Origin: Acinetobacter guerrae
GTDB lineage: Bacteria; Pseudomonadota; Gammaproteobacteria; Pseudomonadales; Moraxellaceae
Reading direction: 5' to 3'
NCBI RefSeq assembly: GCF_009372255.1
Contig: NZ_LXGN01000034.1
Span: forward strand, 241,401-305,400
DNA: 64,000 nt
Positions 1 through 7,755 of this stretch are shown piece by piece. Both the position numbers and the translations under genes were made by a program. The stretch's first letter is position 1; each line of letters opens with the position of its first letter. A model generated the notes under the pieces. The model made no database searches and was not told the DNA's origin. It worked only from the letters and a program-made list of their open reading frames with translations.

Positions 1-96
1 GATTATTTACCCAAATTTCATCCTGTCGATCAATTTCGATGTCGACCGTTAAAACAAGAAAAAAATGACACTCATTCACAACATATTACAGCTTAA
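1..96 (+). CDS. 3' end of an unidentified gene (partial)
   Basis: An open frame enters from the left edge and stops with TAA at 94-96, so only the last 31 codons are visible. The tail is polar and basic (it begins DYLPKFHPVDQFR) and matches no family I can name. It ends 15 bases before the metQ start on the same strand, so it may be co-transcribed with metQNI. If so, a sulphur or methionine role would be natural, but nothing in this short stretch proves it. Confidence 0.5.
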   Translation, partial: DYLPKFHPVDQFRCRPLKQEKNDTHSQHITA

Positions 97-111
97 ATTT
101 TGGAGTATCCA

Positions 112-960
112 ATGACTCAATCTTCTTCAACTTCTCGCTCACCGAACAAAAAACTGATTATCTTTGGGGCAATTTTTGTCATTCTTATTGTTGGTTTATT
201 GATCTGGAATAAACAGCGCCACACTCAGAATGAACAACTGGTCATTGGCATTAGCCCACCCTTTGCTCACCCACTGCAAGCTGCAGCAAAAGAAGCAGAG
301 AAACAAGGTATTCATGTCAAACTGGTCGAATTTTCCGATTGGAACACGCCCAATATCACTTTAAATAATGGTGATATCGATGCTAACTTTTTTCAGCACC
401 AACCGTTTTTAAGCAATGTCATTAAAGAAACAGGTTATAAATTGAAAGCTTTTGGTGTGGGTGCTGCGTCTCATGTCGGACTATATTCCAAGAAATATAA
501 AAGTCTGGATGAATTACCGCAAAATGCAAGAGTGGTCATTCCAAATGATCCTGTTAATCAGGGACGTGCTTTACTCCTCTTACAACAAGCCAAGCTGATC
601 GAACTCAAAGATCCAAATAACTATTTATCTAAACTGAGTGACATCTCAAATAATCCAAAACATCTACAATTTGTTGAAGTTGAAGGGCCACAAACAGCAC
701 GCGCGATTGATGATGTCGATCTGGCTTTTGGTTATCCAAACTATTTACGTCTGGCAAAAACGGTTGATCCTGAAAGTGCTTTAGTGCTGGATGATACGAC
801 CAATAAACGCTATGCCATTTTGTTTGTAGTGCGTGATGATTATCAGGATAAAGGCGACAAATTGAAAAAGTTTGTAGAGATTTATCAAAATTCACCTGAA
901 GTCAAAGCAGCGTTGAATCAAGATATAGGTGCAAAACTCTGGTTTCCAGGCTGGGTATAA
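112..960 (+). CDS. metQ: MetQ/NlpA-family methionine-binding protein, membrane-anchored
   Basis: Substrate-binding component of a D/L-methionine ABC importer (NlpA family), 282 aa. ATG 112 is chosen because GGAG at 102-105 precedes it by 6 bases; a TTG at 100 is also in frame. Residues 13-32 are basic and then strongly hydrophobic (KKLIIFGAIFVILIVGLLIW). They are followed by the usual family elements: VIGISPPFAHPL, the DANFFQHQPFL segment and GPQTARAIDDVDLAFGYPNY. The protein has no cysteine, so the lipobox typical of MetQ is absent and the N-terminus probably acts as an uncleaved inner-membrane anchor. metN follows after 11 bases. The exact ligand is inferred from the family and the neighbouring genes. 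Confidence 0.88.
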   Translation: MTQSSSTSRSPNKKLIIFGAIFVILIVGLLIWNKQRHTQNEQLVIGISPPFAHPLQAAAKEAEKQGIHVKLVEFSDWNTPNITLNNGDIDANFFQHQPFLSNVIKETGYKLKAFGVGAASHVGLYSKKYKSLDELPQNARVVIPNDPVNQGRALLLLQQAKLIELKDPNNYLSKLSDISNNPKHLQFVEVEGPQTARAIDDVDLAFGYPNYLRLAKTVDPESALVLDDTTNKRYAILFVVRDDYQDKGDKLKKFVEIYQNSPEVKAALNQDIGAKLWFPGWV

Positions 961-971
961 GGAGCAAGATC

Positions 972-2042
972 ATGGTTAGTTTTGGTTCACAGGTTGATTT
1001 TGCGATACCACATATCCAGATTCAGGCATTAAATAAAATTTACAGTAGTCATGGAGAAGAAGTTCATGCACTCAAGGATATTCATCTTGATATCCCACAA
1101 GGCAAAATTTTAGGCATTATCGGTAAAAGTGGTGCAGGCAAATCTTCGTTATTACGTACATTAAATGGACTTGAGCAACCCAGTTCAGGTTCAATCAAGA
1201 TTGATCAAGATGAATTGACTACGCTCGATCACACACATTTGATCCAGTTACGTCAACGCATTGGTATGATTTTTCAACATTTTAACTTAATGTCGGCCAA
1301 AACAGTCTGGGAAAATGTCGCCTTGCCGCTTAAAGTTTCAGGCTATGCCAAAACTGACATTCAGGCACGTGTCGATGAGGTTTTATCTTTGGTGGGTTTA
1401 AGCCATAAAGCTGAACAATACCCTTCCCAGCTTTCTGGTGGACAAAAGCAGCGCGTTGGTATTGCCCGTGCCCTAGTGCATCATCCAGAAATTTTACTTT
1501 GTGATGAAGCCACTTCGGCTTTGGACCCTGAAAGCACGTCCGTCATTTCGTCTTTACTGAAAAAAATCAATAAAGAACTAGGTATTACCATTGTGCTGAT
1601 TACCCATGAAATGCAGGTGATTCGTGAAATTTGCGATCAAGTCGTGGTGATTGAACATGGTGAAATTGTTGAAGCAGGACAAGTCTGGTCAGTATTTTCT
1701 AATCCCAAGCAACCCATTACACAGGAACTCTTAAATCTCGAGCAATTAGATTTACCTTTTGAGTTGTATCAACAGCAGCAAATCGATTCAACTCATACCA
1801 TCATCAAACTGAAATACCAACGTGAAATCAAGCATACGCCCGATTTAAATCAGATTCTAAACGTGTTTGATACGCCAGTGTATTTGTACCAAAGTCATGT
1901 AGATACCATTCAACAGCATTTGATTGGATCTTTAATTGTCGGTGTACCGCAACTCAATCTTGATCTGGAACGGATAAAACAGCAACTTACAACACTGATT
2001 CAACATGTGGAGGTGATCGGTTATGCACGACCAACTCATTGA
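972..2042 (+). CDS. metN: Methionine ABC transporter ATPase MetN
   Basis: Cytoplasmic ATPase that powers methionine import through MetI, 356 aa. GGAG at 961-964 sits 7 bases before the ATG. Visible motifs are Walker A GKSGAGKS (residues 51-58), the ABC signature LSGGQKQR near 155, Walker B LLCDEATSALD near 175 and a switch histidine in LITHEMQ. The C-terminal ~90 residues form the NIL domain, which in MetN binds methionine and mediates feedback (trans-)inhibition of transport. The last 20 bases overlap metI, implying translational coupling. Length and domain order are normal for the family. Confidence 0.95.
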   Translation: MVSFGSQVDFAIPHIQIQALNKIYSSHGEEVHALKDIHLDIPQGKILGIIGKSGAGKSSLLRTLNGLEQPSSGSIKIDQDELTTLDHTHLIQLRQRIGMIFQHFNLMSAKTVWENVALPLKVSGYAKTDIQARVDEVLSLVGLSHKAEQYPSQLSGGQKQRVGIARALVHHPEILLCDEATSALDPESTSVISSLLKKINKELGITIVLITHEMQVIREICDQVVVIEHGEIVEAGQVWSVFSNPKQPITQELLNLEQLDLPFELYQQQQIDSTHTIIKLKYQREIKHTPDLNQILNVFDTPVYLYQSHVDTIQQHLIGSLIVGVPQLNLDLERIKQQLTTLIQHVEVIGYARPTH

Positions 2043-2682
2043 TTTGCTACTTACGGGAACAATCGATACTTTATTGATGGTGGGTGTTTCAGCATTATTT
2101 GCGTTTCTGATTGGGCTACCGCTTGCCGTGATTTTAGTCAGTACATCTGAACATGGTATTTATCCATCACAAAAAATCAATCAACCGATCGGCTGGATCA
2201 TCAATATCACACGTTCTATCCCTTTTTTGATTTTGATGGTGGCACTGATTCCAATCACTCGCTGGATTGTCGGTACGAGTTATGGCGTTTGGGCAGCAGT
2301 CGTACCTTTAACCCTCGCTGCAATCCCTTTCTTTGCGCGCATTGCCGAAGTGAGTTTACGTGAAGTCGATCAAGGCTTAATTGAGGCGGCGCAAGCAATG
2401 GGCTGTAACCGCAAACAAATTATCTGGCATGTCCTATTACCTGAAGCTCTACCAGGCATTGTGGCAGGTTTTACCGTGACCATTGTGACCATGATTAATT
2501 CATCAGCAATTGCAGGCGCAATTGGTGCAGGAGGACTAGGAGATATTGCCTATCGGTATGGTTATCAACGATTTGATTTGACCATTATGTTTGCGGTGAT
2601 TCTGGTCTTGATTGTGTTGGTCATGTTGATTCAGGCCACTGGAGATACCCTCTCTCAGCAATTAGATAAACGTAAAGTTTAA
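2023..2682 (+). CDS. metI: Methionine ABC transporter permease MetI
   Basis: Inner-membrane permease of the methionine importer, 219 aa, with about five hydrophobic segments. The conserved EAA loop that docks onto MetN is visible as EAAQAMGCNRKQIIWHVLLP (residues ~124-143). NITRSIPFLILMV and NSSAIAGAIGAGGLGDIA are also typical of MetI. It overlaps the end of metN by 20 bases and ends the Q-N-I unit; a hairpin lies just downstream. The gene order Q-N-I differs from the N-I-Q order of E. coli. Confidence 0.95.
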   Translation: MHDQLIDLLLTGTIDTLLMVGVSALFAFLIGLPLAVILVSTSEHGIYPSQKINQPIGWIINITRSIPFLILMVALIPITRWIVGTSYGVWAAVVPLTLAAIPFFARIAEVSLREVDQGLIEAAQAMGCNRKQIIWHVLLPEALPGIVAGFTVTIVTMINSSAIAGAIGAGGLGDIAYRYGYQRFDLTIMFAVILVLIVLVMLIQATGDTLSQQLDKRKV

Positions 2683-2703
2683 ACTTGTGTTGATTCACAC
2701 TTC

Positions 2704-2730
2704 GCCATGACCTGACTTTGTCATGGCTTT
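2704..2730 (+). terminator. Hairpin after metI, probable terminator
   Basis: Perfect 8-bp inverted repeat GCCATGAC (2704-2711) / GTCATGGC (2720-2727) with an 8-base loop. It lies 22 bases after the metI stop and has only a short T run, so termination may be incomplete. Confidence 0.5.
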
Positions 2731-2740
2731 CATGTAAAAT
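2712..2740 (+). promoter_or_regulatory. Candidate sigma-70 promoter of ychF
   Basis: CTGACT (2712-2717), a 17-base spacer and TAAAAT (2735-2740) give a plausible -35/-10 pair about 40 bases before the ychF start. It overlaps the right half of the metI hairpin. The call rests on motif resemblance alone. Confidence 0.35.
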
Positions 2741-2780
2741 CAGCCTCAGTTTTTTATTTACATTTTTTGTGAGTCATCTC

Positions 2781-3872
2781 ATGGGTTTTAATTGCGGTAT
2801 TGTAGGCCTGCCAAACGTTGGTAAATCGACACTTTTTAATGCATTAACCAAGGCTGCGATTGCCGCAGAAAACTTTCCGTTCTGTACCATTGAACCCAAT
2901 ACAGGCATTGTACCTGTACCTGATGCACGTCTTGATAAACTTGCAGCGATTGTAAAACCACAGCGGATCTTACCAACAACAATGGAGTTTGTGGATATCG
3001 CAGGTTTAGTTGCAGGTGCATCTAAAGGTGAAGGCTTGGGCAACCAATTTTTGGCAAATATTCGTGAAACAGATGCGATTGCCCATGTAGTGCGTTGTTT
3101 TGAAGATGAAAATGTCATTCACGTCAATGGTAAAATTGATCCACTAGATGATATTGCAACAATTAATACCGAACTTGCTCTAGCTGATTTAGATACTGTT
3201 GCCAAAGCATTGTTGCGTTTGACCAAAGTGGCAAAAAGTGGTGACAAAGAAGCGATTGCGACCAAAGCGGTACTCGAAAAAATTCAGCCTTTATTAGATG
3301 AAGGTAAACCAGCACGTGCAGCCGATTTAAGTGACGATGAACGCAAACTGATTCGTGGTTTTGGTCTAATGACCTTAAAACCAACCATGTATATTGCCAA
3401 TGTTGCTGAAGATGGTTTTGAAAATAACCCCCATCTGGATGCTGTAAAACAACTCGCAGAACAAGAAAATGCGATTGTTGTACCATTATGCAATCAGATT
3501 GAAGCAGAAATTTCGTTGCTTGAAGATGAAGATCGTGCTGAATTTTTAGAAGCAATGGGAATGGAAGAACCAGGATTAAATGTCGTAATCCGTGCAGGTT
3601 ATGCCCTGCTTGGTCTACAAACTTACTTTACCGCAGGTGTGCAAGAAGTTCGTGCATGGACAGTCAAAGTAGGTGCAACTGCGCCACAAGCCGCAGGTGT
3701 AATTCATACAGACTTTGAAAAAGGCTTCATTCGCGCAGAATGTATTGCGTATGATGACTTTGTACAATACAACGGCGAAGCAGGTGCCAAAGAAGCAGGT
3801 AAATGGCGTCTCGAAGGCAAAACCTATGTCGTACAAGATGGCGACGTATTACATTTCCGTTTTAACGTGTAA
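2781..3872 (+). CDS. ychF: Redox-responsive Obg-family ATPase YchF
   Basis: Universally conserved P-loop protein of the Obg/YchF group, 363 aa, which is the normal length. YchF hydrolyses ATP in preference to GTP, binds ribosomes and affects the oxidative stress response. The G1 loop GLPNVGKST (residues 9-17), [19 protein letters not shown] (G3 region) and a degenerate G4 (NVAED instead of NKxD, which explains ATP use) are visible. The C-terminal TGS domain ends at [15 protein letters not shown]. The frame stays open upstream, but ATG 2781 gives the canonical MGFNCGIVG start. It is monocistronic, with a strong terminator behind it. Confidence 0.96.
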   Translation: MGFNCGIVGLPNVGKSTLFNALTKAAIAAENFPFCTIEPNTGIVPVPDARLDKLAAIVKPQRILPTTMEFVDIAGLVAGASKGEGLGNQFLANIRETDAIAHVVRCFEDENVIHVNGKIDPLDDIATINTELALADLDTVAKALLRLTKVAKSGDKEAIATKAVLEKIQPLLDEGKPARAADLSDDERKLIRGFGLMTLKPTMYIANVAEDGFENNPHLDAVKQLAEQENAIVVPLCNQIEAEISLLEDEDRAEFLEAMGMEEPGLNVVIRAGYALLGLQTYFTAGVQEVRAWTVKVGATAPQAAGVIHTDFEKGFIRAECIAYDDFVQYNGEAGAKEAGKWRLEGKTYVVQDGDVLHFRFNV

Positions 3873-3894
3873 TCAGTCGATTTAATCACGAACA

Positions 3895-3918
3895 AAAAAC
3901 CAGCACATGCTGGTTTTT
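3895..3918 (+). terminator. Rho-independent terminator of ychF
   Basis: AAACCAGC (3897-3904), loop ACAT and GCTGGTTT (3909-3916) form an 8-bp stem followed directly by a T run; the left arm is preceded by A residues. Confidence 0.88.
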
Positions 3919-3954
3919 TTATGACTTGTATAAACTTATAAACAATAAATACAA

Positions 3955-3974
3955 CGATAATAATTATCATTATA
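3955..3974 (+). promoter_or_regulatory. Fur box upstream of sodA
   Basis: CGATAATAATTATCA (3955-3969) matches the 7-1-7 Fur consensus TGATAATNATTATCA at all but one defined base. The 19-bp window 3956-3974 matches 16 of 19 bases of GATAATGATAATCATTATC. It sits about 75 bases before the superoxide dismutase start. Fur repression of Mn-SOD genes is established in enteric bacteria; here it is inferred from the motif. Confidence 0.75.
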
Positions 3975-4046
3975 TTTACATAAAACTCAACATCCCCTAA
4001 ACTAAAGCTGATTAAAACACTTTGATTTTAAGAAAGGATCATTCTG

Positions 4047-4655
4047 ATGGCGTACACCTTACCCGCTTTGCCTTACGCATACGATGCACTTGAACCCAAT
4101 ATTGATGCAAAAACGATGGAAATTCACCATACCAAGCATCATCAAACTTATATTAATAATATCAATGCAGCCATTGAAGGAACTGAGTGGGAAAAACTGC
4201 CTGTAGAAGAACTCGTTGCCAAAGTAAATGAAGTTCCCGCCAACATTAAAAATGTCGTGATTAATAATGGCGGTGGTCATGCTAACCATTCACTGTTCTG
4301 GACAGTCATGAGTCCTCAAGGGGGTGGTAATCCAACTGGTGCTGTTGCAGAGGCTATCGATCAGGAACTAGGCGGTTTTGATGCATTTAAAGATGCTTTT
4401 ACCAAAGCCGCAATCAGCCGTTTTGGTAGTGGTTGGGCATGGTTAAGCGTGACTTCTGAGAAAAAACTGGTCGTTGAAAGTAGTGGTAATCAGGATTCGC
4501 CACTGATGAATGGAAATACTCCAATTTTAGGTCTGGATGTTTGGGAACATGCCTATTATTTAAAATATCAAAACCGTCGTCCTGAATATATTGCTGCTTT
4601 TTATAATGTCGTGGACTGGAATGAAGTCAATCGTCGTTATCAGGCTGCTATTTAA
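4047..4655 (+). CDS. sodA: Superoxide dismutase, Mn-type
   Basis: Converts superoxide to hydrogen peroxide and oxygen in the cytoplasm; 202 aa. The metal ligands are H27, H81, D164 (DVWEHAYY) and H168. The type-specific residues favour manganese over iron: [13 protein letters not shown] instead of the Fe-type NNAAQ pattern, and Q149 in GNQD as the outer-sphere glutamine. AAAGGA at 4033-4038 fits the ATG at 4047. A near-consensus Fur box upstream predicts expression when iron is scarce, which makes sense for a Mn enzyme replacing an Fe enzyme. Cambialistic use of either metal cannot be excluded from sequence. Confidence 0.93.
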   Translation: MAYTLPALPYAYDALEPNIDAKTMEIHHTKHHQTYINNINAAIEGTEWEKLPVEELVAKVNEVPANIKNVVINNGGGHANHSLFWTVMSPQGGGNPTGAVAEAIDQELGGFDAFKDAFTKAAISRFGSGWAWLSVTSEKKLVVESSGNQDSPLMNGNTPILGLDVWEHAYYLKYQNRRPEYIAAFYNVVDWNEVNRRYQAAI

Positions 4656-4693
4656 TAAGAGGTTTAGCTATTTTGTATACAGGTTCTTATGAT

Positions 4694-4786
4694 ATGTCCT
4701 TTCCTGCATTACTACGTTATATGGTAGGTATTTTAATTTTGTGCGGAGGTTTATTGGTGTTTTTTCGCCACTTTTTTCAAGTTTAA
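4694..4786 (+). CDS. Possible 30-aa membrane peptide downstream of sodA
   Basis: A short frame starting MSFPALLRYMVGIL and ending FFRHFFQV would encode one hydrophobic helix with basic flanks. A weak AGG lies 10 bases upstream of the ATG. The frame also stays open back to a TTG at 4673, which is preceded by AAGAGG, giving a 37-aa alternative. It lies 38 bases after sodA and could be read from the same transcript. No family is recognised, and a frame this short can arise by chance. Confidence 0.3.
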   Translation: MSFPALLRYMVGILILCGGLLVFFRHFFQV

Positions 4787-4827
4787 GTCCCACATCTTTT
4801 TTGTATATTTGTCAAAATAGCGACCAC

Positions 4828-4857
4828 AGCCCTATTGTAATGTCTTACAATAGGGCT
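4828..4857 (+). terminator. Strong hairpin downstream of sodA
   Basis: Perfect 13-bp inverted repeat (AGCCCTATTGTAA / its complement) with loop TGTC. The T run behind it is interrupted (TGTTGTATG), so it may be a terminator or a 3'-end stabiliser for the sodA transcript. The rest of 4787-5042 is AT-rich with no gene I can support. Confidence 0.6.
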
Positions 4858-5042
4858 TGTTGTATGATATTCAGCAGTATTTTTTGATTAATCATATAAA
4901 CTTAAATCTGAATTAAAAATAAAATTATTACTATAAATTCTAATATTTTTAAGCAAATACAACACAAAAAGCATCTTTTTGATTGTGATCTCATCTTCTA
5001 TTTTTTAATCAGGTACTAATGCCTTATATTCATCAGATAACT

Positions 5043-5327
5043 ATGAAAAAAATTTCTGTCATTATTCTAAGTAGCACTTTAGCTTTACTCAGTGCAACTG
5101 CATTTGCCTGCCCGAAAGGAACAACACTGCAAGGTGGAACAGGCCCAAATCACAAAGGTGGAAAATGTGTAGCTGCTTCGGGCGCGAAAACCAAACCAGT
5201 AAAAACTGAAGCCAAGAAAACCTCGCAAACTGTAAAAACCACAGAAGTAAAAACAAGCAAACCCGAAAAAGCAAAAACAACAGCAACAACGACAACCTCG
5301 ACCACCACTAGTCACGAACAACATTAA
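5043..5327 (+). CDS. Small secreted Lys/Thr-rich protein, unknown function
   Basis: About 94 aa. The N-terminus MKKISVIILSSTLALLSATAFA is a clear Sec signal peptide with cleavage expected after AFA. The short mature region CPKGTTLQGGTGPNHKGGKC contains two cysteines that may form a disulphide. The rest is a low-complexity tail of Lys, Thr, Val and Glu ending in a Thr/Ser run and HEQH. ATG 5043 gives a canonical signal peptide. An in-frame ATG at 5019 has a slightly better ribosome site (AGG) but would add eight residues before the signal. No homologous family is recognised. A bidirectional terminator follows. Confidence 0.65.
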   Translation: MKKISVIILSSTLALLSATAFACPKGTTLQGGTGPNHKGGKCVAASGAKTKPVKTEAKKTSQTVKTTEVKTSKPEKAKTTATTTTSTTTSHEQH

Positions 5328-5341
5328 TTCGATATAAATAG

Positions 5342-5371
5342 AAAAACGAGATTCAAATGAATCTCGTTTTT
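5342..5371. terminator. Bidirectional terminator between convergent genes
   Basis: AAAAACGAGATTC (5342-5354), loop AAAT and GAATCTCGTTTTT (5359-5371) form a 13-bp stem flanked by A and T runs. It can serve the secreted-protein gene on the left and the lipoprotein gene on the right. Confidence 0.85.
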
Positions 5372-5380
5372 ACTTTTAAC

Positions 5381-5857
5381 TTAACGTTTAGGGTCGGTAT
5401 TGCCTAAAGTTGGGTTCGCAATGGCATCTTTACATTGTGATTTATCACGTTCGTAATCTGCCTGCTTTTGGGTAACAGTCGCACTGTTCTCTTTTGTTTC
5501 TCTCGCCCACGTATCAAGAGAAGTTAAAGCTTTACGACAGAGTGCATATTTACCTTCAGTGACTGAATCTGTCATTTTGACATTAATGCGCCAGTCTGTA
5601 CTGAGCTGACGAAGTGGCTTTCGCACCTCTTCATCAATTTGATCAATCTTTTTAGTGTATACAACGGGATCAATTTGATTGATCAATTCCCATGCTTTAT
5701 GTGCATAAGTCGTTGCATCATTGGTTAAAGTAGGCGCAGCTTTAATTTCAACTTTGTCTGCCTTGTTCTGATCTTGTTGATTACAACCTGAAATCAAAGC
5801 CAAAGTTAAAATGAAAGGGGCCAAAATCAAAAATTTGGGTGTTGAAGTGATCATCAA
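5381..5857 (-). CDS. Putative lipoprotein, unknown function
   Basis: 158 aa. MMITSTPKFLILAPFILTLA leads to a lipobox LISGC at residue 25, so it is predicted to be lipidated and exported. Asn-Gln after the cysteine gives no Asp+2 retention signal, so the outer membrane is likely. The mature part is polar and largely helical, with two cysteines (in ALCRKAL and SQCKDAI) that could pair. I recognise no domain. Start choice between the two adjacent ATGs is open because the ribosome site is weak. It is convergent with the preceding secreted-protein gene. Confidence 0.7.
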   Translation of the reverse strand: MMITSTPKFLILAPFILTLALISGCNQQDQNKADKVEIKAAPTLTNDATTYAHKAWELINQIDPVVYTKKIDQIDEEVRKPLRQLSTDWRINVKMTDSVTEGKYALCRKALTSLDTWARETKENSATVTQKQADYERDKSQCKDAIANPTLGNTDPKR

Positions 5858-5998
5858 CGATTACCTGTCTCAACATTTCGCCACTATGCTAGTGAATTCC
5901 AAGACAATACTCAATCTTTCTGAATTTGTTTTTTGAAATCTAAGAATTGTTAATGTTACATTGCTGTTTGATGAGTTTTACCTAAACGTGATCATTAA

Positions 5999-6388
5999 AT
6001 GTCTCAAATCAAAATTTATGCAAACCAAAGTACCATTCAACAACATCGAATCACACTTTCAAATGCCATTCATCAAGCATTAGTGACTACTCTTAAATAC
6101 CCTCAAGACAAGCGTTTTCATCGTTTTATTGCATTCACTCAGGATGACTTTATTTATCCTGTTGACCGCAGTGACTTTTATACCATTATTGAGATTTCGA
6201 TGTTTTCAGGACGGCAGACAGAAACCAAAAAGCGACTGATTCAACAGATTTTTAGCAATATTCAGGATCAATGTGGAATCAGCCCACAAGATATAGAAAT
6301 TACTATTTTTGAAACACCCAAAGAAAACTGGGGAATTCGTGGCAAAAACGCCGATGAATTACAACTCAATTATAAGATAAGCATCTAA
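5999..6388 (+). CDS. Tautomerase-fold family protein
   Basis: 129 aa. It resembles the larger single-chain tautomerase-like proteins (Tautomerase_2 group): a beta-alpha-beta core with KIYANQSTIQQHRITLSNAIHQALV, then RFIAFTQDDFIYPVDRS and FSGRQTETKKRLIQQIFSNI, ending ITIFETPKENWGIRGKNADEL. The Pro that becomes the catalytic N-terminus in classical tautomerases is replaced: the chain begins Met-Ser. Either the activity differs or the start lies elsewhere, but no in-frame upstream start with a ribosome site is visible. It is a single gene between divergent and unrelated neighbours. Confidence 0.75.
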   Translation: MSQIKIYANQSTIQQHRITLSNAIHQALVTTLKYPQDKRFHRFIAFTQDDFIYPVDRSDFYTIIEISMFSGRQTETKKRLIQQIFSNIQDQCGISPQDIEITIFETPKENWGIRGKNADELQLNYKISI

Positions 6389-6524
6389 TTTTAATTCAAA
6401 TTTAAGCATTTTTTTGTTTTATTCATACTGTCGAACAAAACTATATATTTTTATGTGAAACAAGGCTTAATTCGTGTTCGAGTTCTGCTATGCTTAATAC
6501 CCAACTTTTGCACGGATGATTCGC

Positions 6525-7733
6525 ATGAGCGTGACTATTGGTACTCCCCTTCAATCTTCTGCCTTTAAGGTGCTGTTATTAGGTTCAGGAGAACTCGGTA
6601 AAGAAGTGGTCATTTCTTTACAACGTTTAGGAGTCGAGGTTCATGCCGCAGATCGTTATGATCATGCTCCAGCGATGCAAGTTGCACATTATTCTTATAC
6701 ACTCAATATGGCCGATGCAAATGAATTACATCAACTTATTGAAAAAATAAAACCGAATTTAATTGTTCCAGAAATCGAAGCGATTGCAACTGAGGTTTTA
6801 GTTGAAATTGAAAACAAAGCCATTGCGACAGTGATTCCTTCTGCCAAAGCGGTCAATCTAACGATGAACCGTGAAGGCATTCGTCGTTTAGCTGCCGAAG
6901 AATTAGGCTTGCCAACTTCTGCTTATCGCTTTGCAGATTCACTGGAAAGTTTCCGCGCTGCCTGCGATGACATTGGTTATCCAAACTTTGTAAAACCCGT
7001 GATGTCGTCTTCTGGTAAGGGGCAATCTCGTGTAAAAAGTTTTTCAGAAGTCGATGCAGCTTGGGAATATGCACAAACTGGCGGTCGAGTAAATCAGGGC
7101 AAAGTCATTGTCGAATCACAAATTGATTTTGATTTCGAAATTACGTTGCTGACTGTTCGTGCTAAAAATCCAGAAACAGGTGAAATTGAAACTCAATATT
7201 GCGATCCAATCGGCCACCGTCAGGATTCGGGTGATTATGTTGAAAGCTGGCAACCTCAACCAATGACTGAAGCAGCATTGGTCGAGTCAAAACGAATTGC
7301 ACATAAAGCGACCTCTGCACTTGGCGGATGCGGCATTTTTGGGGTAGAACTTTTTGTAAAAGGCGATAAAGTCTGGTTTAGTGAAGTTTCGCCTCGCCCG
7401 CATGACACAGGACTGGTGACTTTAGCATCTCAGTTCCAAAGTGAATTTGAACTACATGCACGTGCTATTTTAGGTTTGCCAATTAATACAACTCGGCATA
7501 GCGTAGCAGCAAGTGCCGTCATTTATGCAGGTGTAGATGCCAATAATTTAAGCTATCACAACTTAAATAACGCATTAGCACATCCAGATACTGACTTGCG
7601 TTTATTTGGCAAACCAGAAGGTTTTAAACGTCGCCGTATGGGTGTTGCAACTGCTCGTGCTGAAGACACCGAAAAGGCACGTGAGTTAGCACAACAAGCT
7701 GCTAATCATGTTCAAGTTCAAACCAATTCATAA
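6525..7733 (+). CDS. purT: Formate-dependent GAR transformylase PurT
   Basis: ATP-grasp enzyme that formylates glycinamide ribonucleotide from formate and ATP in de novo purine synthesis; 402 aa, close to the E. coli 392. N-terminal fold [30 protein letters not shown], the [13 protein letters not shown] strand, the ATP-grasp segment [17 protein letters not shown] and the active-site stretch [18 protein letters not shown] are all present. ATG 6525 (MSVTIG) is preferred because GGA at 6514-6516 is well spaced; ATG 6516 in frame lacks a ribosome site. The C-terminus has a short polar extension. glnD follows 22 bases later. Confidence 0.96.
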   Translation: MSVTIGTPLQSSAFKVLLLGSGELGKEVVISLQRLGVEVHAADRYDHAPAMQVAHYSYTLNMADANELHQLIEKIKPNLIVPEIEAIATEVLVEIENKAIATVIPSAKAVNLTMNREGIRRLAAEELGLPTSAYRFADSLESFRAACDDIGYPNFVKPVMSSSGKGQSRVKSFSEVDAAWEYAQTGGRVNQGKVIVESQIDFDFEITLLTVRAKNPETGEIETQYCDPIGHRQDSGDYVESWQPQPMTEAALVESKRIAHKATSALGGCGIFGVELFVKGDKVWFSEVSPRPHDTGLVTLASQFQSEFELHARAILGLPINTTRHSVAASAVIYAGVDANNLSYHNLNNALAHPDTDLRLFGKPEGFKRRRMGVATARAEDTEKARELAQQAANHVQVQTNS

Positions 7734-7755
7734 GTTTTAAAGTGGGTCTATTTTT

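Noticed and set aside
3163..3555. Open minus-strand frame of 130 codons opposite ychF
   Set aside because: ychF is a complete, canonical 363-aa gene on the other strand; the antisense peptide shows no motif or start site.
5200..5310. AAA/ACA-rich stretch as a tandem DNA repeat
   Set aside because: It is the coding sequence of the Lys/Thr-rich tail and has no exact repeat unit.
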